Origin: Hepsetus odoe
Lineage: Eukaryota; Chordata; Actinopteri; Characiformes; Hepsetidae
Reading direction: 5' to 3'
Assembly: GCA_017165825.1 (NCBI GenBank)
Contig: CM029386.1
Coordinates: forward strand, 20,634,566-20,698,565
DNA length: 64,000 nt
A model generated the notes under the pieces. That model was not told where the DNA came from and made no database searches. It saw nothing but the letters and a program-made list of their open reading frames with translations. The translations under genes were made by a program, and so were the position numbers. This document shows, one piece after another, positions 38,161-49,435 of the stretch. The first letter of the stretch is position 1. The number at the start of each line of letters is the position of its first letter.

Positions 38161-41100
38161 TTTGAAGCAGCGTGGAAATGGCACTACTTCACTTGCACTA
38201 CCAGTAATTTAGTTTAAAAGCTTGAACTGAAAGTCCTTTTTCCAAAAGCAATCAGAATAAACGATGAGGCTGACGAGGGCGCTTACGGGCATTAGAAGCC
38301 GGAGCTGCAGCGGGAGGAGGAGGAGCAGCGGCTGGTTTAGCAGACGAAGACTGAGGAGGAGTAGAAGATTTCTCGACCACAGTGTCTCCTGGAAGAGGGA
38401 CGCAGTGTTTACAAAAAGAATATTAATAGGTTGAACTAAAGTGCTGAAGTGTAATCTTAAAAACTGACCAGGAGGGGGCGGCAGTGAGCTGGTATCTATT
38501 GGTTCCCCTCTGTCAACTGCCTCTACCACCGAGTCCAATTTCTGAGGAGGGAGAGAGACAGAGTCTGACTTATATGTGTATATATATATATATTATATAA
38601 TAGGCCAACAGGTGTGACAAGACTTATGGACATAACTTCCCTCCAGAGCGCTAGTTTTTAACCGGGAATATTAAAAACCTGCCCACCAGTCGTGGTTTAT
38701 TGCTGGTTCTGGTGTTTTGACTGCTCTTTAAGCTCATGTGGGCTTATTATTAGCTTACAGTGGTGAAATCATTTGCCAGGAAAGTGAATTTGGGGCAGTG
38801 GTGCTTGTGTTTAGGGACGAGGCTCAAGGAACAGACGGTCGTGGGTTTGAATCCCAGACCAGTAGGTTGCCCTGAGGTACCCCCCCCATCAAGGTAGTGG
38901 TTCAGAATACTGTAAATGTCTTTAATACCTAACTTGCATGCCTTCTCTATTCCTTGTATAGTTATCATTTCAATGAAAAAAGGTTTCTGCATCATGCGGG
39001 GAGTATTTAATCCGTTGAGAGTTGAGTGTTTGGCCGCTGACGGCTACCTTTGCGATGAGGTAGTGCCGTTTGGCCAGTTCTGTGTCTCCACTCTGTTTGG
39101 CCTGAAGCGCAGCCAGCTTGTACTCCCTCTGTCTGCTCAATACACTCGCCTTCAACTCTGAAACACACACACAGTTTACTCCTTCTGCTCATTACACTCT
39201 TTATAGTCACTCGGAATGAGTGATGGAAACACACAGTTATGAAATCTGCAGTACCTCAACGAGGGGCTGAAAGAGGTTAATGTGTGTGTGTGTGTGTGTG
39301 CGTACCTGAATGCTGGGCATCAGGCTGACTGGGTGTTAAAGGTGATATAGCTGGTGTGTCTGGTGTTACAGCTGCTGCTCTCTGATTGGGCGTCTGTAGG
39401 AGCTGAGGCTTAGGCGGGGCGACGGTTCTTGTTTGCTTTAGCGAATCGCTGATCGGCTCCGGTGGTGTGTGTCCCGGGGCTGGCTGATCCTGTTCTCGGA
39501 TTGGTTCGGCCTCTTGCGCGGAGGTGGGTTTGCCGCCAGTGGCTACAGGTGGTGGGATTTCCTCCTCATCGACAGGCTTTCCTTTCTTCACTGACGTCAG
39601 CATTGACTGGAGAGTCTGCACACGACAGTTAGCAGTTAATGGGGCAGTTTAGGATGATCTGGATGATCAGGTGATGAGATTACTGCTGATGCTGAACGCT
39701 GAGAGAGTGGATCCCCTTTATCTAGAACCTTCTTTAGACACTTTGCAGCCTGGAGCACTAAAACATGTATTCAGATTTGAGTCATTTAGCTCAATCCGCT
39801 ACAGATTAGACTTTTAATCCGGCATAAAATAGTATTTTGCACCAACAAGGTGATTCCCTGCAAAATGAAACAAGACGCCGGGACGTTTCGATTGATTTAA
39901 TCCCACTGAATACCTTCAGTCCTCGATCGTATCTGCGGACTTTGCTGGTCTCTCCTGCTGCTTTGGCGTTACTGATGGCTGTCTGGTACATTTCAAACCG
40001 TTCCTGCAGGCGGGACTCCAGCCCAGACGTCCCGCTGGGGGTAGTGGCGGCGGATTTGGGCGGTACTGGCTGGTAAACAGGCATGGGTTTAGTGATGACT
40101 TCCTCCTTGTCGTCCTCCAATACCTCGTTCAGCTCGGCCTAGATGGTACAAAAACGACACGGAATTCAATTACCCTGAAGGGGAACCTGCAGGAATCTTT
40201 AAACGTTTTTACTTCTGTGGAAGTAAATCATTAGGACAGACGCACAAAGCTTGTGTGTTCAGTGTTTCCCAACAACAGCTGTGATGCACGTTTCTACATT
40301 ATTACTGAAATAGACAGCAAGACAGTCGGAGAGGGTAAATGTGATCATTTGGAGAAAAATGCCTAAAATGTGGGCCAACGGTGGTCTGGTGTTCAGGGAC
40401 GAGGCCCCAGACTCAGGTCATGGGTTTCATGAGGTACCCCTGAGCAAGGTACCATCCCCATCACCGTTCCCTGGATGCTGGTTATGGGTTCCCACTGTTG
40501 CATGGTGTGCGTGGGTTAAATATAGAGGATGTGCTTGGTTGTGTTTCACAAATTGATAATATTTAAGAAAAGATATTGTTTCTGCATCCACTTAAACAGT
40601 GGATGAGACCCTGAGATGTGGATGAGAAAGACCCTGAGGAGAAGTGGAAGACACCACAGCAGGAAGAGCTTCATCAGCGTCTATAACGTATAAAGCAGTG
40701 ATATTCCAGGACTAGGACTGAGAACCACTGTTGTGGGAACGGGAATTGATGTTTTTTCTTTTCTGCTCTTTACCAAAAGATCATCATCGTCCTCCAGTTC
40801 TCCATCGTCGTCTCCATCCTCATCCAGGTCCTTCATACAGAGAGCAGCCATGCGCTCAATGTCCTCCATGGGCACCGGGGCTAAAACGACAGAAGATGGG
40901 TATTAAGATTTCTGCTCCTAAAAATCACATTATGCTTGTGTATATTTTTGTACCAAGAAACAAACATCGTTACATTTTAAATGAGCATTTTCCAATTATT
41001 TTTGCTTGCTTCTGATTGGCTACCTTGTATTGCTGCCTTTTGGTAAAAACCAGTAGTAGAGGTGATAAAGGTGGAGGAGTTTAAATACTTGGGATCAACA

Positions 41101-42812
41101 GTTCAGAGTAACGGCGAGTGTGGAAGAGAGGTGAAGAAGAGAGTGCAGGCTGGTTGGAATGGGTGGAGAAGAGTGGCTGGAGTGATTTGTGACAGACGGG
41201 TACCAGCTAGAGTAAAAGGGAAGGTTTACAGGACAGTAGTGAGACCAGCTATGTTATACGGGTTGAAGACGGTGGTGCTGATGAAAAGGCAGGAGGCGGA
41301 GCTGGAGGTGTCAGAGTTAAAGATGCTGAGATTTTCGTTGGGTGTGACGAGGATGGACAGGATTAGAAATGAGTATATTAGAGGGACAGATCAGGGTAGA
41401 CGTCTTGGAGACAAAGTTAGAGAAGCAAGGCTGTTGGTTTGGACATGTCCAGAGAAGAGATGAGGATTATATCAGGAGGATGTTGAAGATGGAGCTGCCA
41501 AGAAAGAAGAGAAGAGGAAGACCAAAGAGGAGGTTTATGGATGTGGTGAGAGAGGACATGCAGGTGGTCGGTTTCAAGGAGGAAGATGCAGAGGACCGGA
41601 AGAAATGGAAACAGATGATCAGCCTTGGCGACCTCTAAACTGGAGCAGCAGGACTGAGCCACTTCAATGTCAGTGGGTGGGTCTAAACGGCTGGAGGACG
41701 AACAGGCAGACAACTCGGTTTCCTGTTATTAGGTTCCATTTAATGCTGAAGAAACGAACTTCGTTCATACACAAACCCCCCAAACTGACCCAGATCAGAT
41801 TTTAGCAGCTGAATGGAAGTGAGGAAGAAAGCAATGCTCTCAGAGATTCCAACAAAACCCAGCGTTCTCACCCCTGCCACCCCCCTTCTTTCCAGGTGGC
41901 CGACCTCCTCCGCCCATCAAAGCCAGGAGCTCTGCCTCTAACTCTTCCTCATTTCCCCCTGAGTCATCCAGCCCACCATCTGGAGAGAGATCAAGGAGCA
42001 GCCCCATCTGACAGACAGACAGACAGACAGAGAGAGAAAGAGAGAGCACTGCATTAACAAACTTTTCACTTGAACACACAGACCTGTTTGACAGCATTGT
42101 TCAGTGCATTATTGTGTCTCAGTCAATCAGCCACCAGTGGAAACCCACACAAACTGCAAGTGTGCTCTAAGGACCCATCCCAGCATATGATCATCATCAT
42201 GGGACATGTGTTGATGGGTGAGTCACGTATTAATGGGCATCGTTAGTGCGACAAAAACTGCTTTGAGACTCAGTAACGCAAAACTATGGCTATAAGAATA
42301 ACATAACGTAACAATATTTGGCAAACCACATTAAAAAAGGTACACCTGGATGTATAAAATTTCAAAACAGATCTGTTTTCCCTTTCTGACCACCGTCTTT
42401 TGAGCCTCAGCCGCTCTTTGACAGTGACGGTGCGGTTCTGGAGATGCTGGATAACTGATGTCGAGCCCCCTTGTGGAATTAAAAGACATAACAGACTCAG
42501 AAACCTGGCTTTTACAGCTCTTAGGAATTTGCTCTCAAAGAAAGTGTAAAAATATGATGGAGGGATGAAAAAAATTCTGCTTCATAAATGCCAGATGAGA
42601 AAATGATTGATGATGTTCACTGAAAATCAGTCCCAGTCAGAGAAAAAGACCTACAGCATTTTCTCATGTTTCAGCTTGCACAGGTCCAGAAGCAGTCAAA
42701 ACAATCAAATAGAAAAGTTTGATCTCTTATTGATTTCATATCATGTCCCCGTTACCTGTTTGGCCCGGGCAGCTCCTTGGCCCTTCTGTGGAGGGTTCCG
42801 GCCGCGACTCAT
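29522..42812 (-). CDS. cc2d1a: Coiled-coil and C2 domain protein 1A, 28 coding exons
   Basis: CC2D1A (Freud-1/Aki1) is known as an ESCRT-III/CHMP4-binding scaffold and transcriptional repressor. The exon starts on minus are 42812, 42007, 40880, 40138, 39615, 39157, 38541, 38388, 38121, 37722, 37557, 37282, 37018, 36124, 35897, 35553, 34148, 33983, 33554, 32472, 32198, 31591, 31343, 31172, 30997, 30443, 29720 and 29554. Phases close to 990 aa (human 951). The acidic N-terminus is GLLLDLSPDGG. Four DM14 repeats follow: YQTAISNAKAAGE (exon 4), YKLAALQAKQSGD (6), YKSAAETAKSKGDDRKARMH (9) and ALRSKQMKDVQGAAQHL (13). The C2 domain spans exons 17-22 (LTVVKGINLPTPP, GGLFKTDKVVGNAQLKLEAL, VRIREPL). 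A C-terminal helical region ends MDSLRKRRSV. The start sits in exon 2: a CTTACAG acceptor lies about 25 bp upstream and a non-coding exon ends at 43875. Several introns carry (TG)n at the splice site. The exon 22 donor AGG|GTACAC is the weakest junction. Confidence 0.95.
29937..30163 (+). mobile_element. tRNA-headed SINE, plus
   Basis: GAGGTACCCTTGAGCAAGG, CACTGCTCCCCAGGTGC, the GGGTTAAATGCAGAGG segment and CTCACTCTCACTTTC end. The head is degraded. It lies in cc2d1a intron 26, antisense. Confidence 0.8.
30305..30357. repeat. Poly-A tract with C interruptions
   Basis: About 50 bp of A broken by single C residues. It lies 10 bp from the cc2d1a exon 26 donor and forms the start of intron 26 as poly-T on the transcribed sense strand. 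Confidence 0.9.
30832..30861. repeat. (TG)n next to cc2d1a exon 25 donor
   Basis: A perfect TG run. On the gene strand it is (AC)n starting about 10 bases after the donor CAG|GTGATAAT. Confidence 0.9.
31697..31947 (-). mobile_element. tRNA-headed SINE, minus, with A-rich junction
   Basis: The GGGGCAGCGGTGGCCTAGTG head (A box) lies at the right end on minus. The body ends ACTTTCACTTT at about 31738 and abuts a poly-A stretch at 31698-31719, perhaps the flank of an older insertion. It lies in cc2d1a intron 21. Confidence 0.8.
32199..32241. repeat. (CA)n at cc2d1a exon 21 acceptor
   Basis: On minus this reads (GT)n then TTTAG immediately before exon 21 (start 32198). The TG run occupies the polypyrimidine position. 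Confidence 0.92.
32738..32960. repeat. Dispersed teleost repeat, ACACCCTGGACAGG type
   Basis: It holds GTGGAGCCTATCCC, GGGACACCCTGGACAGGACG and ACAAACCAGAGCGC blocks, plus a (CA)n at about 32898-32920. The same family appears at 55170-55300 and 55868-55975. I recognise the motif as a common fish interspersed repeat but cannot name its class. Confidence 0.55.
33984..34019. repeat. (CA)n at cc2d1a exon 18 acceptor
   Basis: On minus it is (TG)n followed by TTTTTCAG at exon 18 (start 33983). Confidence 0.92.
34986..35194 (+). mobile_element. tRNA-headed SINE, plus, near full length
   Basis: CGGCCTAGTGGTGAGGGAG (A box), TGTGGGTTCGATTCCCTCAC (B box), GAGGTACCCTTGAGCAAGG and the GTCACTTTCACTTTC end. 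It is among the best-preserved copies. It lies in cc2d1a intron 16, antisense. Confidence 0.88.
35377..35430. repeat. (TG)n next to cc2d1a exon 16 donor
   Basis: Interrupted TG run of about 54 bp. On the gene strand it is (AC)n beginning within 10 bases of the donor AA|GTAATC at 35436. Confidence 0.92.
37021..37053. repeat. (CA)n at cc2d1a exon 13 acceptor
   Basis: On minus it is (TG)nTAG| directly before exon 13 (start 37018). No separate pyrimidine tract lies between the repeat and the AG. Confidence 0.93.
38122..38158. repeat. (CA)n at cc2d1a exon 9 acceptor
   Basis: On minus it is (GT)nGTAG| directly before exon 9 (start 38121). The downstream donor of the same exon also runs into a TG/AC run at about 37974-37991. 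Confidence 0.93.
38790..38897 (+). mobile_element. SINE 5' half, plus
   Basis: GGGGCAGTGG head, GGGTTTGAATCCCAGACCAG B-box variant, then GCCCTGAGGTACC and truncation. It lies in cc2d1a intron 6. Confidence 0.75.
40366..40560 (+). mobile_element. tRNA-headed SINE, plus, B box deleted
   Basis: GGGCCAACGGTGGTCTGGTG head, GAGGTACCCCTGAGCAAGG core and a GGGTTAAATATAGAGG tail segment. The B-box portion is shortened. It lies in cc2d1a intron 3. Confidence 0.75.
41055..41662 (+). mobile_element. LINE 3' tail, longest copy, frameshifted
   Basis: It encodes VEEFKYLGSTVQSNGECGRE, the end of a reverse transcriptase region, then KRQEAELEVSELKMLRFSLG and, after a frame change near 41430, RRDEDYIRRMLKMELPRKKR through DVVREDMQVVGF. 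At the break this copy has GCAAGGCTGTTGG where the copy near 865 has CAAGGCTGCGTTGG, a 2-bp deletion. It is inactive, lies in cc2d1a intron 2 and is antisense to the gene. Confidence 0.88.
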
Positions 42813-43861
42813 CGTGCTGCTTTAATTTTGTCAGCGCTGTAAGAAAGCAGCACAGTTTGTTCACTTTAAAACAGCTACAAGAGGAAGTTAACAAGTACAT
42901 TATCATCCACATCTAAGTTTTCATCCAAATGAGGTGCCGTGAAGCATTTCGGAAACGTCTACACCGCCTGTTACACCTACTGGAAAAGCACAGAAAGCAC
43001 TTGTGCAGCCTGTTTTGCGATGCCAGGTTTTCCTTTTAAAATCCCCCTTTATGCGTGAGAGAGCTGGGACCGACTCCAGCATCCCCTGGTGAGGATCAAC
43101 AGTTCGGGATGTATGTTGGTGAATCAGCATGCTTTCTATTTCCAGTCCAACCGCATTAAAAGGTTTAAAAATTTTAGGTGCCTTGTTTATTTGAGCCAAA
43201 TCAACCTGTGTATTACAGAATGATTTTAAGTCTCCAAATCTTGGCCTTTAAAACTGCACTAAACCATTAAGCACAGGCCTACTGGTGAATTTTAAGTTTC
43301 TCACATACAGTGGACATTTTTCACGTATCTGCCAATCCTGACACAAGCATGGGAACTGGGAATACATGAACTGAGATTGGATTTGAGGAAATATTACTAT
43401 TTATTTCTAGAAAGTGATGCAGTAAATTCAAAGGCATGCAGATGTTTTACAGTTTCAGAGGATTTACTGCATCTGGGTCGATTGCATCTGAGCCACACCT
43501 TCAACCTTTAGGTGCTTCAGGGGGGAAACCACAGGTTTTAGATTACAGAAACACAGTCGGATGCAGGACTGGAGAGAAAAGGCTGAGTTGACAGCTTGAG
43601 CAGTCCAACTTTTCCCCTCAAAACAGAACCAAACACGAGCACCAAACCTTCCTTAAGCTGTGAAATACAGCATGGGCAACACCACCACCCCTCTTTCTCA
43701 CTGCCAAAAGCTGCTGTTTTGAAATATATAAGTAAAAAAGTGCTGACGGAGGAATATCAGCAGACTTTAAAGCACTACTCCCACTGTTAGCATTAAGCTA
43801 ACGGGCTAAAACGTGGGAAAAACACGTAAACACATGAAGAAACGACGGCACCGCGGTCTCC

Positions 43862-44340
43862 TGACACACCTCACCTTCAGCACGTAGTTCTCCTTCGTTT
43901 TTAGGGCGTTTTTAACTTTTATTCTCCCACTTTATGCCCCGAAATCCCTTCCAGCGGAGAGCATTAAAGGCTGCTGCTGTCACTGCTGCTCCCACTTCCT
44001 GCTTTTCGCCTCGTTTCCCATGGCAACCGCATTGCTTTACGGCAATGCTCTCAATTTTGACGAAAACAAAATAAAAACAAACGTAAAACTATTAATCCAT
44101 TTTTCCATAAATCTGGGCAAGTGCTTTCAATGTCATTTCCTGAAAATAAATATATAAATGAATGAATAAATAAATAAGGGCTCATGCTAACTGAATGTGG
44201 CGTCATAGCTAGAAAGCTAATATTTTTATTAGGTTTATTGATACTTTTGTGGAAATTACTGCTATATTTAGATATATTTTATGGTTAACCAAGTAATTAA
44301 TATCATAAACCTGTATTATGAGGCTGCTGGAGGGGGTAAG
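43862..44340. promoter_or_regulatory. Bidirectional cc2d1a / brme1 promoter interval
   Basis: On minus, CTGAAG|GTGAGG at 43875 looks like the end of the non-coding cc2d1a exon 1. On plus, a possible brme1 first exon ends GGAGGGG|GTAAGTG at about 44335. The two transcripts would start within a few hundred bases, head to head. The interval has modest CpG near 43960-44050 and AT-rich DNA after. Exact starts are inferred. Confidence 0.55.
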
Positions 44341-44547
44341 TGAAAATAAACAACACAGTGGGTTTGCTAGCTAGTTAGCTAGCTTTGTGAGCTTCCCTTC
44401 TGTCAGAATTAGCTGTGGTGTGACATCAATAATAATGTCCAGATCAACTTTCTGACTGAAAATGTGAACTCAGTGTCACGACCTGATTCTGTGGTGATGC
44501 TCTGCGCTTCTCTTTTCATTTTTCTCCTCAGCTGGAAGAGGCCAAGA

Positions 44548-47500
44548 ATGAAAAGTAAGGCACAGAGGACAGGTTAGCTAAACTTCAGTTACTTTTTGAG
44601 TATTTGTTTGAGAAATTCTCCACATTCACCACATATCTTCACCTGAATGTTTAAAAAATGACAACAAAACATGTTAGCTATCACGGTTCGAGCACCCTGT
44701 GTTGTGTGGAGAGCGTCAGCTGTTTTCAACCTCATGAAAATGTAATGATTTATGCTTCCCTTCATCAGAGTTCAAGCCTCCCCAACAGAGATCTGTCAAA
44801 ATAAACCTGCAGAAAAGCTCAGAGACCATCACATCGGGTGAAAAATCTGAATTACAGGCCACAGAAAACAACCAGGTAGGCTTCTTGGTGGGAACAGCCC
44901 CTAGAAGTGTTCAACCACTGGTCAATCATGCCTTTTTAGGTTACTTCATCAAATGTTACATTTAAGAGAAAAAGAAACATTTAGTGCAAAATCAGACTGA
45001 TTAACTAATAATACATGACACGAAAACTTCCTGTAAGTCTTCAAGAATAGCACCTTCAACCTTATATGAAGATGTGAAAGTAAGATAATAAGGAAAGCCC
45101 AAGGAATCCTGTTGTTTCTATTTTCCTGTGAATATCTTCGTCTGTTTAGATTACAGCCTTCGATTCTGGTTCTGGCAGCTTTGAGTCAGAGTCAGTGGTT
45201 GAGGAAAACCGTGGTGCAAACATGCAAGAAATGGATCTGAGCCCAATGGAGACCCCCTTTCATGTTAACCAAGCCAATATGATCTTCACAGAAAGTGTAG
45301 ACCTTGGAGATACCAAGCACCAGACCTTGAGTGAGTCTTCTTTGGAATACGCACCTGAGGATATAAGGTTTGAGGAGACTGAGACAAGAAACACTTCTAG
45401 TCCTGAACCACAGGCATTTCATGTAGGTGGTGAGACACGGTCGCACTCCACTGATGAGACAGAATTGATGAAACCTCCGGCAAAGAAAAGGTTAAGGAGG
45501 TTGGGTATGTGTGGCCTTGGTGACCAAAAAAGAAGGTACCTTCTCAGAGGAAAGCCATGCAGACAGGCCACTCTTAATGGACGAAAGAAGGAAGAAGATA
45601 CAGATGAAAGCAGAGATGTATTGAGAATTAGTTCTGTTGCAGAAGTACAGAGGAACAGAGGTACTGCCTTTTTGAAAGAAGGCATGGCCAAACAAGTGGT
45701 TTTACAGAAAGACACCAACTTGCCATTGTCTGAAGGAGAACCAGTAACTGGCCCGGATGCCCAAAACCAACTTTCTTGGACAAATGACTACGATATGGAA
45801 ATAGCCACCAGTTCTGATACACCTGACTCAGCAGGAAATGAAGCAAACAGTGAAGGTCAGGATATTGAGGTCACATTGAACCATGATGATGTCCTTGGAG
45901 ATGAAGAGTATGCTGATGAGACTAAGGGCAATTATGCAGTTGCTAAAGAATTAATGGAGAGCCCAGCTGTGGAGGAAATCTTCCATGGCTGCATTGTGGC
46001 ACATGAGGTTTGTGATGGTTCTAAGGAAACATCTGAACCCCAAGTTGAAACTGTGAAGGAAGTGAGCTATGATCCATTTAGCCTTAACTATAAGGTTAAC
46101 GAAGGTACTATGGAAACCGTTGCACACATGATTGCTGAGGCCGTGACATTTGACTTCACTGGTGGTACCAATGAGATTGGTAAATGGTCCAAAAAAACAT
46201 CTGGGTGCCCAGGTGAAGTTGGCCACATGAGCTATGGTGCTTTTGCTCCAACTGAGGTCATGTCTAAAGGTTACATGGAAACAATTGATCAGCTGGTGGA
46301 AACTGCAGAGAAGGTGAGCTGTGGTGCTCTTGCTCTTAATGATGATGTTAATAAACCTTGTGAGGAAACATCAGAGTGCTTGGTCGAAGTTGTAGAGAAG
46401 TTGAGCTGTGGTGCCCATGCTCTTGATAATATGAATGAACCTTGTGAGGAAACGTCAGAGTGCCTGGTTGAAATTGTAGAGAAGGTGAGCTGTGGTACCC
46501 ATGCTCTTAATGATGAAGTTAATGAGCCTTGTGAGGAAACATCAGAGTGCCTGGTCGAAGTTGTAGAGAAGGTGAGCTGTGGTGCCCATGCTCGTGATGA
46601 AATTAATGAACCTTGTGAGGAAACATCAGAGTGCCTGGTTGAAGTTGTAGAGAAGGTGAGCTGTGGTGCCCATGCTCGTGATGAAATTAATGAACCTTGT
46701 GAGGAAACATCAGAGTGCCTGGTTGAAGCTGCAGAGGTGAAAAACAATGAAGTTTATGAAGAAACGACTGAGCACACAGTTGCTATGGAAGTGAGCGATG
46801 CCTGTTCTGATGTTCCTGATGAAGCTTGCAAAGGTTATAAAGCCCAGGTCCCAGCTGATGTAGAGGAGGGCTGTGGCTGTTTTGGCATCAGTGATGAAGT
46901 CCTTAAGAAAGAAGCGACTGAAATTTCACTTGCTGAAGAATTGAATGCAGGCTCCACTGATGTTATTGATGAAGATTTTGAGGGCTCTAAAGAACTTCAG
47001 CTTGAAATGCCTGAAGAAGTGAATTATGGTTCCATGTCTGGTACTGTAGATTGTGAAAGTTGTGAAGAACTGAATGAAGGTGCAGCTGAAGTTCCTGTGA
47101 AATTAAGCAATGGCTGTCCTCGTGTTCCCAATATTGTTTCTGTTACAGTCACTACGGAGGTCCAAGAATCTATATCTGCTTTGGAACAAAGTGAAATGTA
47201 CATCGAAGAGCAATGTCCACCTCTTGAGGCCTCACACTCAACTTCCACTTCTGAACATGATCTGAACCGACCTCAATTGCCAACAGATATTGAAATGAAG
47301 CCAGTAATTTTGGAGCCCATGCCTAATACAGCTTCAGTGATTTCAGAGATGCAGGACACAAAAAGTAAGTGGGAACACATTGAGCTGCCTCAGACACCCA
47401 GTATTCCAGTCAGCTCAGCTCCTGATGGAGACTTGATCACTTTCACAGAGGAGCTTGGTTTGCCTGAAGCACCACCTGCTGGCAGTGAGGAGAACCTGCA

Positions 47501-48768
47501 TGTGAGTATAAAAAACTGGATCCCTTACTCCTTTATCATTTGATGCAAAGTTGGTATTTTGCTCTGTTCTGTGTGAAATCAAATGAAATGAAATCAAATT
47601 GTGAAACAATGAAATCAAATTGTGAATCCCTCAGGAGATCTCAGACAAGGTTTCTTTACACCGGTTTCTTGTGTTGTGTCAATGTCACCAGAGTGATCTT
47701 TTGGAGATCCCTGTTGTTGTCAAAAAACCAGCCTCTACCCCCACCTTGATGCCTACTGCTTCAGAGTCTCCCAAGGAACATGACACCATTGCCTTATCTC
47801 TCAACTCTGTGACTGACTCCCAGCTCAACAACATTGCGTTAAGGTGAGGGAGAACAGGTCCGAGTTGGTCAGTCTCTTATTTTTAAGTTTCGCAGTTTCT
47901 TCAGTTTCGTATGACCCAGATACCATGTGTGTGTATACAATGTATAATGTAATAAATTATTTCTCCCATTTTTTTTTCATTCTTGGTGGAAGCTGAAATA
48001 TCCTGCATATCTCATACCTCCCCTGGAATGAGCTGTGCAAGTAATTATTACTTTTTTTTGCATCTTTTCTTTATATGCCAGCATGGAGCTAGATGACCAA
48101 CTTGTTAATGAGGGCTTTGTTTATGAAGAGGATGCCACAGAGTTCCTCAGCAGCCTCATAAAAGAGCTCTCATCCTTGAAGTAAGAAAGATGAATGACAC
48201 TGTAAAAAACACTAAAGTTAACTTACTTGTAACATCATTTCAGCATTGATAAACTATCAACTGGCTACTGACTTTCTTGAACAAATACAGCCCTATTTAT
48301 CCAGTGTATGAAGATCAGCAGTCACAATTCAACGTCCAGCATCTTTTCCTGGCCCACTAAACCCCAAAACATCGAAGTGTTATGGTTAATATTAACTTTC
48401 AGTCCGTTTAGATTCATCATCATGTTATTGTACTTTCTTGGCTGTTGTTTTCAGATCTAAACAGAACATCGTGGAAGTGGAGAAACAGCAAAAATGAAGG
48501 ACGATTCCACGAGTTCTTAAATGGCACACTCTCGAAGAATACTAAAACTAATAATACTTTATTACAAAGGATTTTAGGACTTTTTGGTCAATTGATCATG
48601 TTATGTTTTTATTTTAATGCGGCAGCGATGACGTTTAACCATCTCTCTCTCTCCTACAGTCGGACACTGATGGTGGCCCATCGGGAGATAGAACTGGTTC
48701 GACGTGGGAACAGGCTTCAGAGGGCTCCGATACGCCGCACATTCGGCCCGCGCAGCTCTGAAATCTAA
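44548..48768 (+). CDS. brme1: BRME1-like meiotic recombination protein, 941 aa
   Basis: BRME1 (C19orf57, MEIOK21) is known in mammals to bind HSF2BP/MEILB2 and help load RAD51 and DMC1 at meiotic breaks. The exons are 44548-44554, 44769-44875, 45150-47501, 47692-47843, 48082-48180 and 48660-48768; phases close. The start MKKFKPPQQR is basic, as in the mammalian N-terminus. ATG 44548 was chosen because the upstream ATG at 44318 reads into a stop. The giant acidic exon is disordered, Glu- and Ser-rich, with five to six copies of a 28-29 residue repeat around residues 410-560 (core CEETSECLVE). The C-terminus is the conserved part, with FLSSLIKELSSLNRTLMVAH and EIELVRRGNR, ending GPRSSEI. The call rests on that C-terminus and on position between cc2d1a and nanos3; most of the protein is too divergent to judge. 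AATAAA at 49402 probably ends the transcript. Confidence 0.75.
46300..46735 (+). repeat. 84-87 bp coding tandem repeat in brme1
   Basis: Units read VSCGAHARDEINEPCEETSE followed by CLVEVVEK, 28 or 29 residues. The last two full units look identical or nearly so at nucleotide level, suggesting recent duplication, while the first units have diverged. Confidence 0.9.
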
Positions 48769-49425
48769 TATTTACATGCCTTCTGCCTAATGTAGTACCA
48801 AGGCTCAAGTTTTAGAAAAACAATTCTCTTAATGCGCCTTTTAATACTCTCATTTGGAAAGAGTTTGGGCAAGAGAAGACGGTAAAAAAGCCTTTTTAAT
48901 AGTCACTGATTCCTAACAGTTCAAGTTTGTTCTGAATGTTCGTATACCAAGTAGACTCAATTCCTTCTTTTTAAGATCGCCCAGTTTTATGTTGAAATAT
49001 GCCCAACATGGTTTATTCTACTGAAGTTTTTTGTCATTTTTTGTGAGTTTTTAGTGCCTGTTTTATAAACTGATTTATGGGGTTTTTCTACAAAGCAGGG
49101 TTTCTCAATTTAGCCCTGACAGGACATAAAGCCTAAGCTCAACATAAAGACAAACAGGAAAGGAACTGAAGGACGTACCTGTTAGGACAATCATCTAAAT
49201 GAGAAATCCTGCTATTTAACAAACCCCAGGCTTATTTCTCAGAAACGGATGACAATACGTACTGAAAACACTGACAATTGACCTCTTATTCAATTAGAAC
49301 GACGACAACAGGTCCTTTTCCCTTCATTCTGACATTCTTCCAGCTGTGCTCGGATGTTCTGTTTGTAGGTTGATCATTTCAGGAGTGTTCTGGTGAGAAA
49401 AAATAAAGACCGTTGGTCCAAAACA
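48769..49425 (+). other. brme1 3' UTR
   Basis: Follows the brme1 stop. AATAAA at 49402-49407 is the first strong poly(A) signal. No other gene is visible. Confidence 0.6.
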
Positions 49426-49435
49426 TTTCGTAGCT

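Noticed and set aside
44318..44335. ATG before a strong GTAAGTG donor as brme1 start
   Set aside because: Splicing to the next exon in that frame reaches a stop codon within exon 3. It is kept only as a possible non-coding leader.
46289..46747. Minus-strand 152-codon repeat ORF
   Set aside because: It is the antisense frame of the brme1 coding repeat.
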